A DNA stretch of 64,000 nucleotides from Pseudoalteromonas distincta (GTDB lineage: Bacteria > Pseudomonadota > Gammaproteobacteria > Enterobacterales > Alteromonadaceae). Below are positions 52,078 to 61,443 of this stretch, one piece after another. How positions within the stretch are numbered: the first letter of the stretch is position 1; every line of letters begins with the position of its first letter. The position numbers and the translations under genes are program-made. The notes under the pieces were generated by a model. It searched no databases, was not told where the DNA came from, and saw nothing but the letters and a program-made list of their open reading frames with translations. The stretch spans positions 1 to 64,000 of the forward strand of contig NZ_JWIG01000009.1 of assembly GCF_000814675.1 (NCBI RefSeq), read 5' to 3'.

Positions 52078-53268
52078 TTAAAAAACCTTACAGATTAAGC
52101 CTTTTAAGTAAAAGCCTTCAGGGTAGCTGCCAGCAATTGGGTGATCGGCTGCCTGGTTTAATCGCTCCATTATCAGTAGGTCTTTACCTGCATCAAGTGC
52201 TGCATCGGCTACTACTTTTTGAAACAAGTTTTGTTCCATTAAACCAGAGCATGAGAATGTTAATAGTGTTCCGCCTGGTTTTAGTATTTGCATGGCAATC
52301 ATGTTGATATCTTTATAGCCACGACACGCGCCCGTTAACTGCGCTTTATTATCAGCAAATTTTGGTGGGTCCATTACGATGGTATCAAACTGTCTACCTT
52401 CGTCGCGGTATTGGCGTAATAATTTAAATACATCCTGCTTAACAAAGCTCACTTTGTTTAAATCTAAGTTATTATGCTCAACATTACGCTTTGCTGTATC
52501 TAAAGCAGGTTGTGATACATCTACGTTAGTTACATGCTCACATCCACCACGCAGGGCATACAACGAGAATGTACCTGTGTAACTAAAGCAGTTAAGGACA
52601 GTTTTACCTTTTGAGAAGCGCTCAAGTGCAGCACGGCTGTCACGCTGATCTAAGTAAAATCCTGTTTTGTGACCTTCAATTATATCAACTTCGATTTTTA
52701 AGCCGTTTTCTTCAATAAGCACAGGCTCTTTTGGTTCATTGCCCCAAAGTGCGCCTTTAATTGGTTCTAAGCCTTCTTTAGTACGTACATCTACGTCAGA
52801 ACGCTCATATATGCTAGAGCCGGGGAAAATAGACATCAACGCGCCTACAATCTCGCCTTTATGGCGCTCGGCACCGGCGCTTAATAGCTGACACACTAAC
52901 ACGTTATCAAACTTATCGATTGTAACGCCTGGTAAGTAATCAGACTCAGCAGCACATAAGCGAAACCCTGTTAATCCGCCTTCTTCAATAACTTGACTAC
53001 GGGCTTCTAATGAGCGACGTAAACGGCGTTCAAAAAAGTGTTGATCGATGACTTCTTTTTCGTCAAAGCTCCAAACACGTGCACGAATTTGTGAGTGAGG
53101 GCTATACGCAGCAGTTGCTAAAAACTTACCTTCGCTATCGTGAATCGTTACTGTGTCGCCTAATCCAGGTTTACCTTTAATTTTTTTGATGGCTTTTGAA
53201 AATAACCAAGGGTGTTTTCTTTTTAATGATTTATCGCGACCAGCTTGTAGGTAAACGGCAGATGACAT
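52078..53268 (-). CDS. rlmI: 23S rRNA m5C1962 methyltransferase
   Basis: Methylates C1962 of 23S rRNA. The 396-residue protein (E. coli 396) has an N-terminal PUA domain (about 1-75, with [10 protein letters not shown]), an EEhEE linking domain, and a Rossmann methyltransferase domain with [25 protein letters not shown] and a conserved Cys in FSCSGLM. It is convergent with the PilZ gene. Confidence 0.95.
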   Translation of the reverse strand: MSSAVYLQAGRDKSLKRKHPWLFSKAIKKIKGKPGLGDTVTIHDSEGKFLATAAYSPHSQIRARVWSFDEKEVIDQHFFERRLRRSLEARSQVIEEGGLTGFRLCAAESDYLPGVTIDKFDNVLVCQLLSAGAERHKGEIVGALMSIFPGSSIYERSDVDVRTKEGLEPIKGALWGNEPKEPVLIEENGLKIEVDIIEGHKTGFYLDQRDSRAALERFSKGKTVLNCFSYTGTFSLYALRGGCEHVTNVDVSQPALDTAKRNVEHNNLDLNKVSFVKQDVFKLLRQYRDEGRQFDTIVMDPPKFADNKAQLTGACRGYKDINMIAMQILKPGGTLLTFSCSGLMEQNLFQKVVADAALDAGKDLLIMERLNQAADHPIAGSYPEGFYLKGLICKVF

Positions 53269-53408
53269 AAGGCTTCTCAGTAGTAATAAATAAGCGCTGT
53301 ATTTTAGTCAAGCAAGGAGCAACATACAATGAATGTTTTGCAAGGGGGGCATAAAGCACGGTAAAGTACGGATAATTCATTGATTAATTAGCTTTTTGGA
53401 ACCTAACT

Positions 53409-54065
53409 TTGTCTGACGTCGCTTTAAGCCCTGATTTAGAAATACTTAACTCACAATGTAGAGGGTTTATCGCCTCTTTAGTGCATGCCGATGTTGCTCA
53501 TGACATTACTCATATAGAGCGAGTGGTGCGCGTTGCAATACAGTTATGTAATGCGGAGCAGGCAAACATGTCAGTAGTATTACCTGCAGCGTGGATGCAC
53601 GACTGTGTGGCGGTGGCTAAAAACCACCCTGATCGTGCAAAAGCCTCTACTATGGCAGCTGATAAGGCATTGGAATTTTTAAAATCGATTAATTATGACG
53701 AGTCACTTTTTGATGAGATTCATCATGCAATTGCAGCACATAGCTTCAGCGCAAATATAAAAATTAAAACAGTTGAAGCGCAAATAGTACAAGATGCCGA
53801 CAGAATGGATGCATTGGGCGCTATTGGCGTTAGCCGATGCATGAAGGTTGGTGGATCAATTTCTCGGTTATTATATAACCCAAATGACCCTTTTTGTGTT
53901 GAACGCGAGGCTGATGATAAAACATACACGCTTGATCATTTTTTCATAAAGTTATTACATATTGCCGATAGTATGAATACCCCATCAGCTAAAGCAGAGG
54001 CGAATAGACGAACAAGGTATATGCATGAGTTTTTAGAGCAATTAAAGTCAGAAATTGGTGAGTAA
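53409..54065 (+). CDS. HD-domain phosphohydrolase (YedJ/YfbR-type)
   Basis: A 218-residue HD superfamily protein. HDITHIERVVRVA gives the first His ligand, MHDC the His-Asp pair, and VQDADRMDALG the second Asp, the pattern of metal-dependent phosphohydrolases acting on nucleotides or phosphate esters. The start is TTG with GGA eight bases upstream. The substrate is unknown. It is coupled to the downstream VOC gene. Confidence 0.85.
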   Translation: MSDVALSPDLEILNSQCRGFIASLVHADVAHDITHIERVVRVAIQLCNAEQANMSVVLPAAWMHDCVAVAKNHPDRAKASTMAADKALEFLKSINYDESLFDEIHHAIAAHSFSANIKIKTVEAQIVQDADRMDALGAIGVSRCMKVGGSISRLLYNPNDPFCVEREADDKTYTLDHFFIKLLHIADSMNTPSAKAEANRRTRYMHEFLEQLKSEIGE

Positions 54066-54066
54066 C

Positions 54067-54507
54067 GTGAATAATACAAGCATACCGAAATTATCAGGCA
54101 TTGATCATTGCCATTTAAATGTTGATAACTTAGCTAATGCCGTTAAGTGGTATGAGCGGGTTTTAGGTTTTAGCGTAGTGCCAGAGCTTGCCTTTTGGAA
54201 TGAGCATGGGCGAGGCCCTTTAACGCTTGAGGATGCTTGTTCAACCACTCGTTTAGCATTGTTTGAAGGAGAGGGGCGCAGTAAAGGGATTGCATTTTTG
54301 GCCTCAGGGGATCAATTTATTCAATGGCGTATTCATCTTGAGAGTTTAAATATAAAAGTAGTTTTAGCAGATCATGGTGTAACGTTTTCTATGTACTTTA
54401 AAGACGAAAGTGGTAATAGCCATGAAATTACGTCACATGACTATCGTTATATAAAATCTTGTTACCCAAATGTTGAGCTTGGCTCTCACAGTGCTAAAAA
54501 GAATTAG
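54067..54507 (+). CDS. VOC-superfamily (glyoxalase/bleomycin-resistance fold) protein
   Basis: A 146-residue protein beginning IDHCHLNVDNLANAVKWYERVLGF, the first beta-alpha-beta of the vicinal-oxygen-chelate fold, with a second half ending FKDESGNSHEITSH. Function is unknown. The start is taken as GTG 54067 just after the stop of the HD gene; GTG 54058 and TTG 54055 are alternatives. It ends convergently with the HD-GYP gene, overlapping by 4 bases. Confidence 0.8.
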   Translation: MNNTSIPKLSGIDHCHLNVDNLANAVKWYERVLGFSVVPELAFWNEHGRGPLTLEDACSTTRLALFEGEGRSKGIAFLASGDQFIQWRIHLESLNIKVVLADHGVTFSMYFKDESGNSHEITSHDYRYIKSCYPNVELGSHSAKKN

Positions 54508-55496
54508 CTTTCTTGATTTGCATTTTTTATAGCAATAATATCGTCTAAGTTTTTTACTAATAGCTCGATTAGAGCGGGATCGAAATGAGTTCCTGCTTGC
54601 TCTTGCATGTGCAAAACTGTTTTCTCTACGCTCCAAGCCTCTTTGTAAGGGCGTTTTGAGGTAAGTGCATCAAATACGTCAGCTATAGCAACAATTCTAC
54701 CTTCAACTGATATTTCTTCGCCTTTGATCCCGTTAGGATAGCCTGAGCCATCCCATTTTTCGTGGTGTTCAATTGCAAGTGTATGCGCAAGTTGTAGTAA
54801 AGGAGATGATGAGTTTGCTAAAATTTGCGCGCCAATGGTGGCGTGTTCTTTCATATGATCAAACTCTTCAGAGGTTAACTTTCCAGGTTTGAGTAGGATA
54901 GCGTCAGGAATACCTATTTTTCCTACATCGTGCATTGGGGCAGCTTGACGTAAAAGCTCTGCACGTTGCTCATCCATACCTAGTGCTAACGCTAATACTT
55001 TACTGTATTGGCTCATGCGCACAATATGTTCACCCGTGTCGGTGTCTTTATATTCCGCTGCACGGCCTAGACGTTCTACTAAATCTACATGAGCTTGCTT
55101 TAATTGCTCTGCTTGTACTAGCGACAAGTGAGTATTAACCCTTGCTCTTACAATGGCAGGGCTTATTGGTTTAGTAATATAATCTACTGCGCCTAACTCA
55201 AAACCTTTGTATTCATCGCTTTCATCGCCAAGCGCAGTTACAAAAATAATTGGGATGTGTGATGTTTTAGGATTTCTCTTAACAATTTGGCACACTTCAA
55301 AGCCATTCATATCTGGCATCATTATGTCGAGCAAAATTAGCTTTGGTAGTTCTTTTTCAAGTAGTGCTAGTGCGGCATCACCAGATTTAGCAAACGACAT
55401 ACGATATTGATTACCTAACACTTCGCGCATTACTTTTAGATTTGCAGGCTCATCGTCAACAATTAATACCCGTGGCCTATCTGTCGTAAAATCCAT
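54504..55496 (-). CDS. Response regulator with HD-GYP c-di-GMP phosphodiesterase output
   Basis: A 330-residue two-domain protein of the RpfG type. Residues 1-120 are a receiver with Asp57 (LLDIMMPDMNG). The HD-GYP domain has HDVGK (189-193) and HHEKWDGSGYPNG (244-256) with intact GYP, so it should hydrolyse c-di-GMP. It lies 3 bases after the hybrid kinase gene, which is its probable phosphodonor. It is the last gene of the pair. Confidence 0.93.
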   Translation of the reverse strand: MDFTTDRPRVLIVDDEPANLKVMREVLGNQYRMSFAKSGDAALALLEKELPKLILLDIMMPDMNGFEVCQIVKRNPKTSHIPIIFVTALGDESDEYKGFELGAVDYITKPISPAIVRARVNTHLSLVQAEQLKQAHVDLVERLGRAAEYKDTDTGEHIVRMSQYSKVLALALGMDEQRAELLRQAAPMHDVGKIGIPDAILLKPGKLTSEEFDHMKEHATIGAQILANSSSPLLQLAHTLAIEHHEKWDGSGYPNGIKGEEISVEGRIVAIADVFDALTSKRPYKEAWSVEKTVLHMQEQAGTHFDPALIELLVKNLDDIIAIKNANQES

Positions 55497-55499
55497 TAA

Positions 55500-58400
55500 T
55501 TAATACTCATTGTTTGTTAGTTTTTCAAGTAAGGTTTCTAGTATTACGTGTGCTTTATCAAAATCAAATTCATCAAAGGCTTCGGCTATATCATCAACTT
55601 CATTTTGAAAGGTAGAAGGTGCGCCGCGTTGCAACTTTGCGAGTAGTTCATCATTTAATTCTGCGTTTTGCGCATCTTGATGAAGTGTTTCACACAGTGA
55701 CTTAATTTCATCTATTGATAGAGTGTCTGAGCTATCATCTTCAGGCTTGCTATTTGGCTCATCGCAAGTATTTGATGACAGCAGTTGCGTTATAATAAGT
55801 AGTTCGTTTTTGATATCGTCTAAAAGACTAATAACTTTAGCATCACTTTGCTTGTGCTCTAAATCGGTTAATAACTTCATTAACGTTGTTAGCCCTAAGT
55901 TACCAGCAACACCTTTGAGTGTGTGAATGAGGCTATCGACATCTTTTATGTTTGATAATTTATCATTAAATAATCTCTCAAACCGCTTATCACTATCACT
56001 TATAAACTTAGTAATCTCTGTAAGTTGCTTACACTTAGAACCCCAAAGTGCTAATCCTTTTTCAAAATCTATATGCTGCGCTTTAGGATCGCTTTGCGAT
56101 ATAACCATTTCTTTTGCAATACCAAGCCCCAGCACTTGCGCTATTTCTTGGTTAAGCTGATTTATATCGACGGGTTTATTGGCAAAGCCATTCATGCCTG
56201 CTTTTTTAGCCGTAAGCTTATCTTGCTGTAATACGCTTGCTGTGAGCGCGATAATTGGCGTGTACTTAAGCTGCCTTTGGTTTTCTATTGCTCTTATTTT
56301 TTGTGCTGCTTGTATGCCATCACACAATGGCATATGTATATCCATTAATATGACATCAAAGTCTTGCTCTTCAAATACTTTAATCGCTTCAAGTCCGTTT
56401 GACGCTTTGGTAACTGAATGCTGATCGCGTGACAGAAGCAAAGACAGTAGTTCTGTATTTTGCTCTATATCATCAACTACTAGCACTCTAAGTGCAGGCA
56501 GTTGGGTGTGTAGACCATCAAAATAATCTATTTTAGATTCGTCACCTAAAGTAAGCGGCAATGAAAAGTAAAAACAGGTGCCTTTACCTAGCTCACTTAC
56601 TAAGTTTATTGTTCCGCCCATAAGCTCTACAAGTTGTTTACTTATGGTTGTACCAAGGCCTGTACCACCAAAGCGGCGGGTAGTAGTGCCATCGGCTTGT
56701 TCAAAAGGTTGAAATACAGCTTGAATACGATCTTTTGCAATACCAATTCCGGTATCTTGCACTTCAAAAAACAGATGCTGATTTTGTGTCATGCCAACGG
56801 TGACCGTAACAGAGCCTTCTTCGGTAAACTTAATCGCGTTACCAATTAGATTAGTGAGTACTTGTCTGAGTCGATCTGGGTCGCCGTAGTACGTAGAACT
56901 TACTGATTCTTTAATATGGAGTTTAAGTTCTAAATCTTTCTTTTTAGCTTCTAGCCAAAAAGTAGAAATAATGCTGTCTATCACTGGTTTTAAGCTAAAG
57001 TGGACTGGCTCAATGGTGAGCTTACCGCGTTCTAGTTTTGCAGAGTCGAGAATTTCATTTAACAATCTTAGCAATGAACGCGCTGCATTATTTACGGTAA
57101 CCAAGTGCTTTTGTTGTTCTTGATCAAGTGGGGTGTCCATTAATAGATCGCTAAAACCTATTATAGAATTCATTGGGGTGCGTATTTCATGGCTCATATT
57201 AGCCATAAAAGATTGCTTTGCATGAGCAGCTTCTTCAGCTTTAAATTTAGCTTGCTCTAGTTTTTCTTCATATTCTTTGCGTTCAGTAATATCGACTAAA
57301 ACACCATCAATCCACTTTGGGTTGCCTTGAGCATCAAAGTCGATACTCCCTTTATCTAACAACCACAAAATTTTGCCATTTCTATGTCTAATTCGGTATT
57401 CAATAGAATATTGAGACTTTGCATCAACAGCTTTAGTGACTTCATCAACTATTTGTTTTTGGTCTGATTTCAAGACCAAGTCATTAAACTCGATACAATG
57501 CTCTGTAAACTCATTTGGGTTATACCCTGTAAGCTCAATTATATTTGGACTAATAAATAACATAGTCCAGTTGTCATCAAACTTGCATCTAAACGCGACT
57601 CCGGGCATGTTATCGATAAGAGAGCGGTATTTTTGTTCTTTCTCTTCTAAACTTTGCTGCAAAGCGCGTTGTTCGGTCAAGTCGGTGATAAAGCCAACAT
57701 ATAAAGGGTTATGGCCCGGCTGATTTACTTCGCCTATACCTAAGCGAATAGGAAAAACATATCCGTTCATGTGTTTTGCATATACATCACGGTTTATGCC
57801 TATTATTTTACCTAGATCAACATTGTGAGCATTTAAGAGGTATTCGTCGTGATGCTTGGCAATGTTATCGTCCATTAGCATTTTTACGTTTTTGCCTTGA
57901 ACTTGGTTTTCTTGCCAGCCAAAAATTTTACTTGCGGCTTCATTAAAACTTAAAATAATACCAGTATGGTCAATGGTAACAATGCCATCTATAGCGGTGC
58001 CTAAAATAGCATTTAGACGGGATTCTTTTGCCGACTTATCCTCAAGTAGCATGCGATAGCGAACCATACCATTTATTACACCAACCACGCTTGTAATCGC
58101 GATAGTTGCTGTGGCGACTGCAATGGCGATAAAAGTTAGTCCTGCGGTTGCGTTAGCATCATCATAGATTAGTGGCGATGTAGCTACAAAACGTGTAGCG
58201 GCCATACCCATATAGTGCATACCAGCAACAGCACACCCTAAAATAACAGCGCTAATTGAGTTATTTTGAAGAGGTGATAAAGAGGGTAAAAAACGCTCAA
58301 GATTAAAGCGACTGTAAAGGGCTATAAAGGAGAGGGCTACAGCAACAATGATTGATAACGCAAATATCAATGGATCATATCTAAGTAAAGGAGCAAGATC

Positions 58401-58832
58401 CATTGCAGCCATGCCGCTATAATGCATAGTGCCAATGCCGGCTCCTAGTAACACGGAGCAAATCGACAATACTTTTAGATTCCCTTTACTATTTACTAGC
58501 ATTGATACAGCGTACTGACATGCAATAAATGCTGGTATAAAAGAAAGGAGAGTGATTGTTGGATCATAATCAATATTAGTACACAGTGAAAAGGCAAGCA
58601 TACCAATAAAGTGCATACTCCAAATACCAGCCGAAAAAACAGTAGCAGCGGTCACATTTGCTAAACGTTGGTAGCTAGGAAATTGAGTTTCTTTTGCGAG
58701 ATCTATAAGTCTAATGGTGAAAAAGGCTGCAAAAATAGCAATTAGCAATGACATTGAAACTAATAGAGGATCGTAAACGCCATTAATGATTAAGCTAGGA
58801 TCTTGGTCTGTGATAAAAAAAGCTGATAACAT
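55500..58832 (-). CDS. MHYT-PAS-PAS hybrid sensor histidine kinase with receiver and Hpt
   Basis: A 1110-residue inner-membrane phosphorelay protein. The N-terminal seven-helix MHYT sensor (about 20-255) has all three motifs (SMHFIGM, TMHYSGM, GMHYMGM at 73, 136 and 205), thought to bind a metal and sense gases or redox state. Then come PAS1 (about 275-390), PAS2 (400-515), HisKA with His548 (NMSHEIRTPMN), an ATPase domain (with DTGIGI and GGTGLG), a receiver with Asp831, and an Hpt domain with His970 (HTLKG). Phosphate could flow His548-Asp831-His970-receiver of the HD-GYP protein next door. The pair is a c-di-GMP-lowering two-component system. Confidence 0.95.
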   Translation of the reverse strand: MLSAFFITDQDPSLIINGVYDPLLVSMSLLIAIFAAFFTIRLIDLAKETQFPSYQRLANVTAATVFSAGIWSMHFIGMLAFSLCTNIDYDPTITLLSFIPAFIACQYAVSMLVNSKGNLKVLSICSVLLGAGIGTMHYSGMAAMDLAPLLRYDPLIFALSIIVAVALSFIALYSRFNLERFLPSLSPLQNNSISAVILGCAVAGMHYMGMAATRFVATSPLIYDDANATAGLTFIAIAVATATIAITSVVGVINGMVRYRMLLEDKSAKESRLNAILGTAIDGIVTIDHTGIILSFNEAASKIFGWQENQVQGKNVKMLMDDNIAKHHDEYLLNAHNVDLGKIIGINRDVYAKHMNGYVFPIRLGIGEVNQPGHNPLYVGFITDLTEQRALQQSLEEKEQKYRSLIDNMPGVAFRCKFDDNWTMLFISPNIIELTGYNPNEFTEHCIEFNDLVLKSDQKQIVDEVTKAVDAKSQYSIEYRIRHRNGKILWLLDKGSIDFDAQGNPKWIDGVLVDITERKEYEEKLEQAKFKAEEAAHAKQSFMANMSHEIRTPMNSIIGFSDLLMDTPLDQEQQKHLVTVNNAARSLLRLLNEILDSAKLERGKLTIEPVHFSLKPVIDSIISTFWLEAKKKDLELKLHIKESVSSTYYGDPDRLRQVLTNLIGNAIKFTEEGSVTVTVGMTQNQHLFFEVQDTGIGIAKDRIQAVFQPFEQADGTTTRRFGGTGLGTTISKQLVELMGGTINLVSELGKGTCFYFSLPLTLGDESKIDYFDGLHTQLPALRVLVVDDIEQNTELLSLLLSRDQHSVTKASNGLEAIKVFEEQDFDVILMDIHMPLCDGIQAAQKIRAIENQRQLKYTPIIALTASVLQQDKLTAKKAGMNGFANKPVDINQLNQEIAQVLGLGIAKEMVISQSDPKAQHIDFEKGLALWGSKCKQLTEITKFISDSDKRFERLFNDKLSNIKDVDSLIHTLKGVAGNLGLTTLMKLLTDLEHKQSDAKVISLLDDIKNELLIITQLLSSNTCDEPNSKPEDDSSDTLSIDEIKSLCETLHQDAQNAELNDELLAKLQRGAPSTFQNEVDDIAEAFDEFDFDKAHVILETLLEKLTNNEY

Positions 58833-59148
58833 AATGGCTCAAAATATAATCTTTATTTATCAAGTTTAATCTAATTAATTAATAAATAAACTGTTAATTC
58901 AATGAAGTGATTAAAATAACGAATTTATTACTTTTAGTTTTCTTTTATTTATCAGGAAGTAGTTTTTTAGTTGGTGTTTTTTATTCTAATGTATTGCCTT
59001 TAACGGGGCTAAGTTCGATTTATATGGTCATATTTAAGTTTCTATCGAGCAACCTTAAGAAAACTAATGAATTGGCTTAACTAAGCGAAAATTACACCTT
59101 ATTTGGTTTTATTAGTTGCTGGTGAATTTTCTCGTAGCAATATCATTA
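58833..59148. other. Divergent intergenic region
   Basis: 316 AT-rich bases between the kinase gene and the peptidase gene. Holds both promoters; no gene or operator recognised. Confidence 0.4.
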
Positions 59149-59847
59149 ATGAGTATGAAAGTGTTTGAATATCAGTTAAAGAAAAGTATAAAACGTAAAA
59201 CGGTTGCCATTAAAGTACATAACAAGAAGGTGACTGTATATGCCCCTCAATTTGTTAGTAATAAACACATCCAAGAATGGCTTTTTGATAAGCAGGTGTG
59301 GGTAAATGCTCAATTAACTAAACAGCACAATATTGCTGATAGCAGACAGAACCCGCTCAAAGACAAACAAATTTTAATCTTTGATAGCATTGTAAACATA
59401 GAATTTAAGCAAGGTACTAAGTCCGAAGTACTAAACTGTAACGACAGCTTGCTTATTACACACTCTTCGCGCGTTAAAAATACTTCGCAAAAATATCAGC
59501 AACTTCTTGAAGAATATTTAAAAGAGCAACTAACTGCATATATAGAAATGCGTTTAGCGTACTTCTGCGCACAAATGGGTGAAGAATTACCTACGAGTCT
59601 AAAAGTAGCTATTTATAAGCGAAAGTGGGGAAGTTGTAATAGTAAGCGAGAGCTAACATTTAATTTGCATTTAATCGGAGCCCCTTATCATGCTATTGAT
59701 TATGTGATTGTTCACGAGTTAGCGCATTTACGTCACTTAAACCACAGCAAAGCTTTTTGGCAACACGTTGAGCATTTTTTTCCTAATTATAAAGCATCAT
59801 CAACATGGCTAAAGAAAAACAGTATGAGTTTACAATGGGTATTTTGA
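59149..59847 (+). CDS. YgjP-like zinc metallopeptidase (DUF45)
   Basis: A 232-residue protein from ATG 59149; the frame opens at TTG 59116 and ATG 59155 is also possible. VHELAHLRHLNHSKAFW (188-204) is the HExxH zinc motif with a third His (His199). WGSCNSKRELTFN precedes it, as in the YgjP/WLM family. The substrate is not known. Monocistronic, followed by a short tandem repeat. Confidence 0.85.
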   Translation: MSMKVFEYQLKKSIKRKTVAIKVHNKKVTVYAPQFVSNKHIQEWLFDKQVWVNAQLTKQHNIADSRQNPLKDKQILIFDSIVNIEFKQGTKSEVLNCNDSLLITHSSRVKNTSQKYQQLLEEYLKEQLTAYIEMRLAYFCAQMGEELPTSLKVAIYKRKWGSCNSKRELTFNLHLIGAPYHAIDYVIVHELAHLRHLNHSKAFWQHVEHFFPNYKASSTWLKKNSMSLQWVF

Positions 59848-59855
59848 AGTTACCT

Positions 59856-59900
59856 GAATATAGGAATATAGGAATATAGGAATATAGGAATATAGGAATA
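59856..59900. repeat. Tandem repeat of an 8-base unit
   Basis: GAATATAG repeats five full times (59856-59895) with a sixth partial copy (GAATA). It lies between the peptidase gene and the tRNA-Tyr genes. Confidence 0.95.
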
Positions 59901-59909
59901 GTAGAGAAG

Positions 59910-59994
59910 TGGTGGAGGGAGCTGGATTCGAACCAGCGAAGGCTGAGCCGTCAGATTTACAGTCTGATCCCTTTGGCCGCTCGGGAACCCCTCC
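59910..59994 (-). tRNA. tRNA-Tyr (GTA), copy 2
   Basis: An 85-base type II tRNA on the minus strand with CCA encoded: acceptor GGAGGGG with TCCCTCC, anticodon loop CTGTAAA (GTA), and a long variable arm. It is identical to the second gene. Confidence 0.96.
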
Positions 59995-60043
59995 ACACTA
60001 ATTTTATTGCATTTGGCCCCACTTAACTTAGCGGTAAGAAAAG

Positions 60044-60128
60044 TGGTGGAGGGAGCTGGATTCGAACCAGCGAAGGCTGAGCCGTCAGATTTACAGTCTG
60101 ATCCCTTTGGCCGCTCGGGAACCCCTCC
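60044..60128 (-). tRNA. tRNA-Tyr (GTA), copy 1
   Basis: Identical 85-base gene nearest the promoter, 49 bases from the other. Two copies in tandem match the E. coli tyrT arrangement. Confidence 0.96.
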
Positions 60129-60143
60129 AATGCAACGGCGCTG

Positions 60144-60171
60144 ATAATAGCAAATTGCGTATTTAAGTAAA
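60144..60171 (-). promoter_or_regulatory. Probable promoter of the tRNA-Tyr genes
   Basis: On the minus strand -10 TATTAT (60144-60149) and -35 TTTACT (60166-60171) are 16 bases apart, followed by a G+C-rich stretch (CAGCGCCG). Confidence 0.6.
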
Positions 60172-60240
60172 GAAAAAAGCTAAAGAAAATTGAAATAAAG
60201 CCGATAAATATCTATCAGTTACCACAATCGACTAAAGACT

Positions 60241-60768
60241 ATGCAAATAGATGATTTGTTAATCACAGAGAGTCAGTTAAACAGTAGGCTCAATAATAGT
60301 GTGCATGAAAATCGCCGTGGCGAATTTTCTCTACTATTAGCGATGCTGTCACATGACGCACTCGACTTTAGCCAATTTCATTTACCAAAAACTGAAATAG
60401 ATAATTTAGTTATAGAAGAAGAGGCATTAAGAAAGCAATTTGGCGTAGGTCCAAAGCAACTTTTAGCCCCTGATGAATACAATATGTTGGTTGGACAGTT
60501 TAATGCATCATTAATATCTCAAGAAGGGGAGCGCTGTGGTATGACAAGTATTAAGTTAAGGCAATGCTTAAGCCCTGAACCACTTGCGATTAGAAATGAT
60601 GATAAGCATATTCCACTTAATATAATAGATAACTGTGAGCTTGCTGTCAGAAGAAGAATTAAAAGCGAACAAACACAACTAGCGAATCCCCCTATAGATG
60701 CAGCTGCTTTTTACGACAGCCTTAATAATGATGCAATACATCAACCACTTCAGCTTATTGCGGTGTGA
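60241..60768 (+). CDS. Conserved hypothetical protein (VC2046/SO_2500-like)
   Basis: A 175-residue protein without signal peptide or membrane helix. The RRGEFSLLLAMLSHDALDFSQF segment is reminiscent of the VC2046/SO_2500 family, a group of unknown function in Vibrio and Shewanella; this is recalled, not tested. It starts 112 bases after the tRNA-Tyr promoter on the opposite strand. Confidence 0.6.
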   Translation: MQIDDLLITESQLNSRLNNSVHENRRGEFSLLLAMLSHDALDFSQFHLPKTEIDNLVIEEEALRKQFGVGPKQLLAPDEYNMLVGQFNASLISQEGERCGMTSIKLRQCLSPEPLAIRNDDKHIPLNIIDNCELAVRRRIKSEQTQLANPPIDAAAFYDSLNNDAIHQPLQLIAV

Positions 60769-60947
60769 TATATGATTGTAATAATCATCAGTTAATATAT
60801 GCTTTATAACGGGTCTGCTTTATATATTTGCTAATAATTGATTTAATGAAAAAAAAGCATCCAAAAATTAAATGCAATTGCTATAATGGCGTCAAATGGT
60901 ATGACATGAAATGCCATTATCATTAAACCAAGGTAATTAGGAACGTA

Positions 60948-61250
60948 ATGAAGAAAACATTCACGCTAAATCACGAGAAAATCAAATACCCTCGTATGGT
61001 TGATGCTGCAAAGCACGAAGTGAAAAAATATTTGAAAAGAGAGCGTAATAAAACGCTACCTGAAGATGCTGACTATTGGGCATTTGACTGTAAGTTTGGT
61101 AACACAGCTGAAGATGCGCAAGTTGTGCACGTTGCTGAATTAAGTAACCAAATTGGCGAAATTGAAAAGCAAGGTTTGACCTCTTTCTACGTAGAGATTT
61201 TAGCTCGACCTGCTCAACGTCAGCAATTAGATTTAGATGATGACGAATAA
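60948..61250 (+). CDS. Small conserved protein (DUF6172-like)
   Basis: A 100-residue protein, highly charged, beginning MKKTFTLNHEKIKYPRMVDAAKHEVKKYLKRER and ending in an acidic tail. DYWAFDCKFG and SFYVEILARPAQR are consistent with DUF6172. Function is unknown. TAGGA lies upstream of the ATG. Followed by a terminator. Confidence 0.7.
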   Translation: MKKTFTLNHEKIKYPRMVDAAKHEVKKYLKRERNKTLPEDADYWAFDCKFGNTAEDAQVVHVAELSNQIGEIEKQGLTSFYVEILARPAQRQQLDLDDDE

Positions 61251-61279
61251 TACTTAACTAAATTAAGTATTCAAAGTTA

Positions 61280-61309
61280 TAAAATGAGTCCAAGTGGCTC
61301 ATTTTTTGT
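61280..61309 (+). terminator. Terminator after the DUF6172-like gene
   Basis: AAAATGAG and CTCATTTTTT around a 9-base loop, 30 bases after the stop. Confidence 0.8.
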
Positions 61310-61443
61310 TTTTATGCAGTAAAGATTTACTAAAAAGTATTTTTATTAGTAACCAATAAGTAGAACCCCTCTTAATTAACATTTGCATAACAAAATGTGA
61401 TGCTATAGGCTGTTTTTAATTAAAAAAACAAAACATTTTTACT

